Of a DNA stretch of 64,000 bases, positions 56,281 to 64,000 are shown piece by piece. Positions within the stretch are counted from its first letter, which is position 1. Each line of letters opens with the position of its first letter. This DNA is from Hansfordia pulvinata (taxonomy: Eukaryota; Ascomycota; Sordariomycetes; Xylariales). The stretch is taken from the NCBI GenBank assembly GCA_006538405.1, contig BJKQ01000010.1, positions 868,001 to 932,000 of the forward strand. Reading direction: 5' to 3'. The notes beneath the pieces were generated by a model. The model was not told the DNA's origin and made no database searches. It saw only the letters and a list, made by a program, of their open reading frames with translations. The position numbers and the translations under genes are program-made.

Positions 56281-57138
56281 GTGCCGAGACGTCAACATCA
56301 AACGGGAACAGCACAGGGACGCGGAGACCAATCGGCCGAACGCAGAAGACTTACCTATGCCCGTTGCTGAATGGGGGGCTTGGGCCTTGCCTGTAGGTCG
56401 ATGTCGAAGAAGAGAAGGCGGAAGAGAGTACTCCTCATAACCATCATCTATCTACCGACAGGCGGATGAGGCTTGTTAAGATCTGGGCAAAGACCCTTCG
56501 GCAAGGCAAGGCAAGGCAAGGCAAGGCAAGGCAAGGCACCGCACCGCGCCGCACCGCACCACACGGCGCGGCTCGCTTTGGCCCCGGCCCAGCCTGCTTC
56601 TGCCTCGCTTTGGCCCCGGCTCAGCCTGCTTCTGCCTCGGTTTCGCCAAGGCCCAGCCTGCCTCTGTCCCGCTTCAGCCGCCGTCCATGTGGAGGGGCTC
56701 GACGGGCAGGCTGCGTCGGCCTCGCTGCTGCCAAGGCGCAGCCTGCTTCTGCTCAGCCTCAGCTACTGCCGGTGCGGAGGGTCAGCGGGCAGAACGGCCC
56801 AATGGGCTGGCCTGGTCCACACGGCCTGAGGAGCTGGCTCGACGTATTGTGTCTCCTCGCGGCGGGGATGGCCGGCAACACCTGTCTCGGTTGCTGATCC
56901 CGCATACGAGTACACACGAGCTGGAGTAGATCACGCCGCGTATCGTGCTCATCAGGCCCGGGGCGATCCGCAAGGCTCGCTGGAGTATCATTCAAGTCGA
57001 CTGGTTTCGCTGTCGAGTATCCGGCCTTCCAACCTCCAACCCTCCTTTCCGACCACTGACCATAGCAAGCCAGCAGCGCTCAGAGCTGTCCATCCCACGG
57101 CCCCAACCACCCTGCTCTCGTGTCCGGCCTCCCGCAGA
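56281..57138. other. Divergent promoter region with simple repeats
   Basis: Upstream of two membrane-protein genes read outward. Contains tandem GGCAA pentamers at about 56502-56537, then GCACC-like repeats and repeated CAGCCTGCTTCTGC-type words at 56590-56760. The stretch 56355-56451 may be a coding exon of the minus-strand DUF6536 gene. Confidence 0.45.
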
Positions 57139-58043
57139 ATGGCTGGCTGGATTGCATGGCCGCTCGGCGGGCAAACCTCGCCGAGCCGCGTAGTCGCAAC
57201 ATTCCTCCTCAGCAACCAGAAGCTCCTCAGGAGTCTCCGCCTGGTGTTCCTCGGGGCATCCACGACTTGCTTCTACCACGTCGGCGGGTACTGGGAGAAG
57301 ACTCTCCCAACCATAGTGACGGTGAGCTGATCCGCCCCACATAAGAGAGGCATCCGTCCAAGAGAGACCGTTACCCCCTGACAAGTCAAGGCATCAGGTC
57401 TGCCTTGTGACCTTCTTCGAGGTCGTGAGCCTCGTTGAGTCGGCAGACCGTTCGCGGGCCCATCGCTGGGCCGCGTGGGCCGAGGCTGCTGTCACCTTCG
57501 GAATCCTCGTGGCCACGGGGACCAGCTTCCACGGGCTCGCGCCCTATCTCGGCGCGCACCTCCTCTTGGCCTACGTCAGCGCCATGGGCATAGCCGACTA
57601 CTTCGCCGGGTTCATTGTCCTCTGGGTTCTGGTTATGTGGGTGGCCTTTCTTTCGTTTCGTTCCCCGATCGGCCGAAAACAACCAATGCAAAATAACCGC
57701 GCGACTGACTGACTGACTGACTGACTGACTGACTGACTGACTGACCACCTTGTTTTCCTTTCGCACCAACAGACTCCTGACAGCGTTGATCATCAACCAG
57801 GTCCGCATCGCACACTCGGAGCACAGGTATGTGTACCACACGGCCGAGCCGCGCGTCTTCTTCACCGTGGCGGGCGACCCGGTGTCCGTCGTGCCGCCGC
57901 GCCCGGGCCGGAAACCCAACTGCCCCGCCTCGCGTCGTCCCTCGCTCGAGCCAATGTGCCAGGACCTCCAGCATCACCATAGCGATCGGTCGTCAGACGG
58001 GCTCGCCTTGCCTCGGCAGCATATCGAGATGGGGGACTTGTGA
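57139..58043 (+). CDS. Unrecognised membrane protein, 230 aa, three exons
   Basis: Exons 57139-57321, 57398-57636 and 57773-58043 join in phase. Acceptors are GCATCAG with a CTGAC branch point upstream, and CCAACAG. The translation has about three or four hydrophobic spans: LRLVFLGASTTCFYHV, AAVTFGILVATGTSFHGL, APYLGAHLLLAYVSAMGIADYF-type, and FAGFIVLWVLVILLTALII. The C-terminal tail is soluble (VRIAHSEHRYVYHTAEP, FFTVAGDPVSVV). I do not recognise a family. The second intron contains a CTGA tetranucleotide repeat (57703-57745). It is transcribed away from the DUF6536 gene; whether they share a promoter or a process is unknown. Exon choice is moderately secure because all phases and open frames agree only with these borders. 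Confidence 0.6.
57703..57745. repeat. (CTGA)n microsatellite in intron
   Basis: About ten uninterrupted copies of a GACT/CTGA tetranucleotide in the second intron of the unrecognised membrane-protein gene. Each CTGAC also matches a fungal branch-point core. Confidence 0.95.
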
Positions 58044-58814
58044 CGCTGCGGAGCGGAAAGCGAGGACAGCATTCGCCGTTTGGCTCCAGCCACGAGCCAA
58101 CAAGACACGGGCCCCCGACGCTTCCAGGAAAGCGAGGCATCTCACCTGGGCTGCTGATTGTACGGCCCCGTGCTAGGCTCGGGGCTGCTCACGGCCTACC
58201 ACCGGACGGCCTGAGGGGTTGCATAGTGTCAAGTTGTATCTTGCAGCCTGCTCGCGAGGGAATGAGTTGGATTAGGGCTGGGGCGTCACGGCATGCGGGC
58301 GACTAAGCGGTCAGCATGATGGTGTAGCAGTTGAGCCATTAGCTGGCTAATGTATCTCCGACAAAACTCATAAAGCCTGTCCTTTGCCTAACCGCTTCCG
58401 CCTTGGGAATAATAAGCCGTCATGCCAACCATTGAAGCACGGGTACCCATCCCGGCTGCCGTCCCGCTCCGATATTTTGCGCGGGCCGCCCGGCCTCTTC
58501 CCCCGCCGGTCTTCTTTGCCGGTACCGACTGATGTAACCACCAGCGTCGCCCGCTTGTTTTCCGTTTGCCATTCATACCCATGCACCAGGAAACAACGGC
58601 CTGGGGTAAGGCTGAGCCCACACGTCACGTGCCTCAATGTCTAGGTCGTGAGGCATCTTAGTCACGACGGCTCGCCAGCCCACGCTCCATGAGCCGTCCG
58701 GAGTATGATCGTTCGCTTGACGGCCTAATAGACCGCCGGTGGTTTTGATTTCAGGCCAAGCTGACTGGACCGGCTCTGTGGGCACTTCAAACAGCGCATG
58801 CCCCTTTGAAACGC
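58044..58814. other. Convergent intergenic stretch, no gene seen
   Basis: Between the stop codons of the membrane-protein gene and COG3. No motif-bearing frame is seen. Confidence 0.4.
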
Positions 58815-61416
58815 TCACCTGCCACCGCCCCTTTCCCCCTTGACCTCCTTCTGCGCCTGCGCGTTGATCTGTATCGCTTCCTTCAGCTTGACCACCACCT
58901 CCGGCTGCCCCCCAAACGTCTTCGTGAGCTTCTCATCCAGTTCGGCTTCTGTCGGCCCGGCCCCACCCCGTCCTCCGCGCGCGGCATTGATGAGTGCACC
59001 CCACCGCTGCGTCAGGGCGTAGATGTTCTGTCGCAGCAGCTCGTCCAGCTTCTCGCTGGCGTCCTGGTCCGCTGCACTGCCCGCGGGTCCCCCCTTGGCG
59101 CCCGCCGTAGCGTTCTTCTCTCCCGCACCCGCTCCCGACGACCAAAGTCCAAGAGACAGCGACCCGCCGAGCACTCCCCGGAACAGCCCCAGCCAGTTCT
59201 GCGGGCTGAGTGTGTCCCACATCTGCCCGAAATGCTGCATTGCTGCCGGCTGTGCCCGCACGTCTCCTATCTCCAGCGAAAGCAGTCCGTTCTTGAGGAT
59301 CAGGAGGTTCTTGATCATGAACAAATCGGGGTCCGGGTCCGGAACCGCCGCCTTGCTCGTCTTCAGACGGCTCTCCGCCCTCTGCAGAGCAGAGATGGTC
59401 TCTATCACAACCCGGTAGATGACCGGACTCGACTTTTGCTGCTGGTCGGTTAGCCAGTGACACACAAGGATCGTGACTCTCGGTGACTTACGCTGCGCTC
59501 CTTAGGCATGGCCTGGTCATACATAGCCAGGAGCTCCAGGGCCCGCTTGGTCACGGGGCATGCGTTAGACGAGGCAACCCCATCCAAGACGGAACCCATC
59601 TTGAGTGACTCCGGGGTGATGGGGGCTTTGGTAATGGACTTGGTCACTTCGGCCTCAAAGACGGTGTCGGTCAGGGGCCACAAGTAGTCGGATAGCAACC
59701 TCGCGGTCAAGTCGTGGCAGTGGAGGGAGTAGCGCGTCTCATCCTCCTCGTATTCGAGCAAGAGGTACTCGTTGGTGATCCAGCCCAGCAGATTGCATGT
59801 CGTCTGCAGCTCGCTGGATTGCAGCACCGACTGCACGGTGGTCGCTATGGGCGCGACATTGGCCGCATTGACCAAGGCCTTCTGCTGCGATTTCAGGGCC
59901 GCGAAGGCCGATCGGTCATTCACGCTGGGCTGGGGCTCGATGGAGAAGATCTTGGAGAAGAGGCCCGTCTCGTTGAATGACCGCTCGTAGCACTGCTTGA
60001 TATAGTTGCGGCAAGCCGTCTCTGCGCTGGTCTCGGCCACCTCCTTCTTGAACACGTCGAGGTCATGCTGCGTCACAGGGCGCAGATCGCGATCTCGCAC
60101 GTCCGAGTACGACGAGAAGATGTTGACGGCAGTGTTGGAATAGTAGTCGAAGTTCTGTCCATGACGGGGTTTCCAAACTGATCATAGCAGCTCTGGATGA
60201 CCTGTTGGACGTTGGACACCAGGCCGTCGGCCTCCAGCACCATGTCCTGGAAACGGCCATAGGCGAGGGCATGGCGGGCGGCCTCGGACTGGGTTGCGGC
60301 GATCTGCTTCGAGACCTCGCCAGAGATACGATCGAGGTGGCTGCTGAAGCCAACCTCGACGAGATGAAGGGCCTTGGTGAGCAGGGCCTGGTACCTGGCC
60401 AGGTAGGATTCGGCGTCTCGGTAGTCAGGCTGGGTGGTGGACACGTTAGCGGAAGGCAACAGGGTAGGGGTTCTCGTCGGAGTCGACATACGTGCTTGGC
60501 CATGAAACCGATGCAGGCGTCCAGGTTCGTCAGAATCTCGGCAAAGTTCTGGTGGTCGACGAGACGGCTGGCGCCAGGAGCATTGAGCCGCCGAGTGACG
60601 CCATCGAGGTAAGCGTAGTAGTGCAGGTCGGTCCCGACCTCGTCGGCGAGGATCTGGAGGCGTTTCTCCTCGGAAATAAGGTCGTCGCACTGGGCCTTGA
60701 AGGATGTGGTCTGGTCGTCGACGGCGCGGAACGAATCGCCGAGGGTTGTGAGCAGGTCGAGGGCGTCGTCGGTGCCGCCGATGAGAGAGGAGAGGTGGCG
60801 CTCGGTAATGTCCAACTGATCCTGGTACAGACTTTGGGGTGGTCAGCGGGGCGCCTCGGCAGACAGGCGCACGACAGACATACAGGTATTTCTGGAGGCT
60901 GGAATCTAGCAGCTCGTCCTGGACCGACTTGAGGGGCGGGGCATGGCGGCGGGCCGGGGCGTGATCGGGCTTGTCGACCAGCAGGGCGTCCAGGGCGGTC
61001 CCGGCTGGCTTGGGGCGCCTCGTCCGCCTCTTGCCAGCTGTCGCAGAAGTAGGGGCCTGCTTGTTGAGGTGCGCCCTGACGACATGGTAGAAGTCGGAGT
61101 AGGACTTTGCGCGTCGGGTCAAGGTGGGCTCTGGGGGGCCGGGGGAAGGGGGCGGGACCTCTGGCAGGTCGTCTAAGGGGTCGTGGGATTCATTTTGAGA
61201 GGAAGCCTGGCATTTGAGGTCAGATTGAGGACAGAAGAGAGGCCGGGAAGCTGAGCTGGGCCGGGGCGGGGGGGGGAAGGAGGAGGGCGGAGGGCTCACA
61301 TTGGGCTGTTGCAGGAGGGACTCTCTCCTCTTGTGGCCGGACTGGGCGTGGGTCGTGGAAGAGTTGCGCTTGTGGGTGTCCTGAGGCACATGGATGTACC
61401 ATGAGTCCTCATACAT
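58815..61416 (-). CDS. COG3: Conserved oligomeric Golgi complex subunit 3 (Cog3/Sec34), one apparent frameshift
   Basis: Minus-strand exons 61416-61300, 61206-60884, 60831-60492, 60429-59492 and 59441-58815. The Sec34-like domain starts in exon 3 (LYQDQLDITERHLSSLIGG) and continues with CIGFMAKHPDYRDAESYLARY, LVEVGFSSHLDRIS and CYDQFGNPVMD, then FDYYSNTAVNIFSSYSDVRD and DLRPVTQHDLDVFKKEV. COG tethers retrograde vesicles inside the Golgi and so maintains glycosyltransferase localisation. Exon 4 is one base short: the frame slips at 60151-60156 between NPVMDR and NFDYYSN, where one extra A on the sense strand restores the conserved reading and about 781 residues. Likely assembly error. The N-terminal 120 residues are Pro/Ser-rich and disordered. 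Divergent from the Fmp25-like gene. Confidence 0.88.
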
Positions 61417-62918
61417 GTTTCAGGGAACTGTAGCGGGGCGGAGGGCCGGCGATGGCGGTGGTGGGTGAGAGAGCGGGTTGCGGTCGTGGTGAGGTTCAAC
61501 GCTGGTGCGAAGGGCTGCGCTTTGGTGGCTAGTAGTGGCATGTATGCGTTCGACGTGCCTTCCACCTGTTCCCCGAGTTTATCGGGCGGCACCTACCCAC
61601 GCACGCCACGCTACCCGGGACCCAGCACGACAGCTCCGCTTACCTAAGCCGGGCGGGAGCTGTTCGTCCTGGTCTAAACCGCATTGGGCCTGGCTCGTTT
61701 TGCACAACCACCGCTCAGGTCGACACACTGCTACAAAAGGGATGCGATTTCGCTCGCTGACACTGCACGTAGAATCGGTACCATGCAGGCCTCACAACGA
61801 ACAGGTTAGAAGCTTAGATGGCAAGCTGCCGGCATCTATGGCGCGAGCCTCCACAATGTCGTCTGTCGTCCCATGCATCTGATGAGGCGCACCGGCCCTG
61901 CCAGCGGGTACCGTATAGTCACGAATCGAGTGGCGGGCGGCGGAGTTGGGATGATGTTTCGGGCGAGTCTGGCCTTCTGAAGAGGTCTGCCAGGGCAAGA
62001 TTCGACTCGTCGAACCCCCTTGTGTCCTGTAGTCGCAGACTTCGAGGCAAAGAAGCCCATCCGTTGAGTGAACGAGAGCATCGAAGGCCTTCTCAGAGTG
62101 GTGCAGCGGTCTTGACGCGTAGATACCTGCTTCTCATACGGGAGGATCCGTTCACCAGATCGTTGCGAATTCTAGTAAGTGAGGCATGTTGAACTTGAGA
62201 ATGCCCCGCCCAACGCCCACCTGGCGTCAGTCTGGACAGTCCCATGTCTCCATCACCACTGCGCCGAACCAAGCCAAGATATTCGGCTCGGTCCCCTCCG
62301 GACTTTGAAGCTGTCTCCTACCAACTTCATACTTCATCACGTAGGTGCTGCCTGTCATCTGCCGAATACCAAGTCAGTGGCACTCGTCTTAGTCGTACGA
62401 GTGCACCTCTGGGAGGTGGCTGGTGGACCCCTATCGATGCTCGCGCACTCGTACGATACATCCACCCTGTGTGCCTGTATGAGCATCCGCAAGTCCAGAA
62501 AGCCAATTAAGTGGGGCCGGCGCGCGCTCGTCTTCCGCCTGGCGCGACGATTGGAAAAGCTCGACCTCCCATTAGCTGAACCTTCATGACCTCATCGACA
62601 CCCTCCCTTCTCCTCCTCCTCCTCCTCCTCTTCCCGCCGCCGTCATCGTCGCTCAACCCTCCGCGACAGGCGACAAAGCTAACAAGGTAGCCCCGCCTTC
62701 GACGCCTACGCCTCTGTCTCCAAGCCTACCCGCTTGGCCGCCCACTTACTCCAGTCCCTGTCCGTCAGGTCACCCAACAATGCCGTACTGCCTCGACTGA
62801 TTCCTCCATCGCCCCCCTACCACACGACCTTCCCCGCGATACACCACCCTGTCCACCCCCTTTCTGGTCTACACCGCCGCCTGCCATCTCCCGCGATAAC
62901 GCCCCCTCGCCCGCCATC
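61417..62918. other. Divergent intergenic region, no gene seen
   Basis: Shared upstream region of COG3 and the Fmp25-like gene. CTC-rich repeat at 62607-62632 and a C-rich leader before 62919. Nothing else is supported. Confidence 0.4.
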
Positions 62919-64000
62919 ATGATCCCCTGCAGAGCTGCCGCCCTGCGCCGAGCCGCCCTGCTGCGCCGCCCACTGCGCGCCCCCAATGGCCCAGATACGC
63001 CAGCTCTTCCCCTGAGGGCGGTCCCCAGCCGTCGGGTGGGAACGCCAAGAAGCTGGTCGCTGCCGCCGCCGTCGGTCTCGTCGCCGGTGGTGGCTACATG
63101 GCGTACTCCGCCAACGATACCGACGCCCAGCCAGCCAAGCCGCGCGAGGCCGCGCTCGAGTTCGAGAAGCCCCGCGCCCTGCCCCGGTCCAAGGAGGAAA
63201 ACCGCGATCTCATCAGCAGCCAACACCTCCAGGTCAAGAAGAGCTGGGAGAACCCCGGCGTCTACGCATGGGGCTCCAATACGGGCAAGGTCGTCGCCCC
63301 GGACTCAAACGAAACCATCATCAAGACCCCCCGCAGGTTGTCCTACTTCGACGGCCAGCTGCTGCGGGACATCAAGCTGGACCGCGAGTTTGGAGTCGCT
63401 GTCACCGAGAAGGGTGATCTGGTCCAGTGGGGCGTCGCCTTTTCCGCCGAGAACCCTGCTCCCATCGTCACCTTGAGGGGCAAGGACATCAAGAAGGTCG
63501 ACATCTCCAGAGACCGCATCGTTGCCCTCGGCAACAACGGCTCCGTCTACTCCATCCCAGTCGCCGCTCCCGACCAGGTCGGCGGCAAGAAGCCCCAGCA
63601 GAGCTCCTGGTTTTCCTTCTGGTCCAGCGCGAGCCCCATCAGCTACCGCCAGCTCAAGCCCCAGAACCTCGCCTGGGGCGAGACCGTGGTCGATGTCGCC
63701 AGCGGTCTCGAGCACGCGCTCCTCCTGACTTCCAAGGGCCGCCTGTTCTCTGCCGCCTCCAGCACATCCGACTTCCCCCAGAAGGGCCAGCTTGGCGTGC
63801 CCGGCTTGACATGGGAGACGCGACCCAAGGGTCCCTACGACCAGCCCCACGAGATCCAGATGCTCAAGGGCTTCGAGGTCTCCCAGATTGCCGCGGGCGA
63901 CTTCCACTCGCTGGCGCTTGAGAAGAACGGCCGGGCCTTTGTCTTTGGCGACAACTCGTCTGGCCAGCTGGGCTTCGAGGTAGAGAACGAGATCCCCTAC
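62919..64000 (+). CDS. FMP25: Fmp25-like mitochondrial RCC1-repeat protein, partial (3-prime end beyond window), one apparent frameshift
   Basis: Starts MIPCRAAALRRAALLRRPLR, a strong mitochondrial presequence (Arg/Ala-rich, no acids). After a one-base slip in the C5 run at 62980-62984 it continues RYASSSPEGGPQPSGG, then a single membrane span (KKLVAAAAVGLVAGGGYMAY), then RCC1 propeller repeats (PGVYAWGSNTGKV, GDLVQWGVAF, VASGLEHALLLTSKGRLFS, IAAGDFHSLALEKNGRAFVFG, NSSGQLGF) to the window end. Adding one C joins presequence and body. Yeast Fmp25 is an inner-membrane RCC1-like protein needed for complex III assembly; the same role here is inferred from family. The gene is divergent from COG3. 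The remaining repeats and stop codon lie outside the window. Confidence 0.85.

Overview
The window reads as nuclear DNA of a filamentous ascomycete, most likely a Sordariomycete. Genes are GC-rich with C or G at most third positions. Introns are mostly 49-110 nt, with GT...YAG ends and CTRAC-like branch points. The gene set is typical of Pezizomycotina: a HeLo-like/NACHT STAND protein, a DUF6536 membrane protein, a class-3 lipase and a Zn2Cys6 regulator. Placement below class is not supported by the sequence alone.

Layout. 1-11.6 kb is gene-poor and accessory-looking. It holds a small secreted cysteine-rich protein gene (1025-1332), an AT-rich block, a secreted class-3 lipase (3570-5129), two copies of a ~310-bp repeat built from 85-bp palindromic units (2673-2985 and 7230-7543), and an 1182-residue STAND/NACHT protein (8048-11596). 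From 12.2 to 22.6 kb, all on the minus strand, lie a zinc alcohol dehydrogenase (CAD/ADH6 type), the nucleolar protein Rrp14/SURF6, a nine-exon short-chain dehydrogenase and the HIR-complex subunit Hpc2. A 4.6-kb stretch without a recognisable gene follows. From 27.2 to 43.9 kb lie Rba50/RPAP1, a Zn2Cys6 regulator, Vps74/GPP34, chaperonin subunit Cct6 and a prenylcysteine-oxidase-like flavoprotein. From 44.5 to 47.6 kb lie an HSL-type esterase gene and a frameshift-ridden GST pseudogene. From 48.4 to 64 kb lie a RINT1/Tip20 tether subunit, a Ymc1-like mitochondrial carrier, a DUF6536 membrane protein divergent from an unrecognised small membrane protein, the Cog3 tether subunit, and the 5-prime part of an Fmp25-like RCC1 protein that runs off the end.

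Functions. Most genes are unrelated housekeeping functions (ribosome biogenesis, chromatin, Pol II assembly, protein folding). Three proteins act in Golgi/ER membrane traffic: Vps74, Tip20/RINT1 and Cog3. I see no biosynthetic cluster.

Quality caution. Several otherwise conserved genes (RRP14, HPC2 twice, the esterase twice, COG3, FMP25) lose the reading frame exactly once per site, always by one missing base, usually in a short C, A or GC run. Restoring one base per site makes every exon phase agree. The simplest reading is homopolymer under-calling in the assembly, not gene death. The GST remnant is different: its shifts go in both directions. All intron boundaries given are manual splice predictions.
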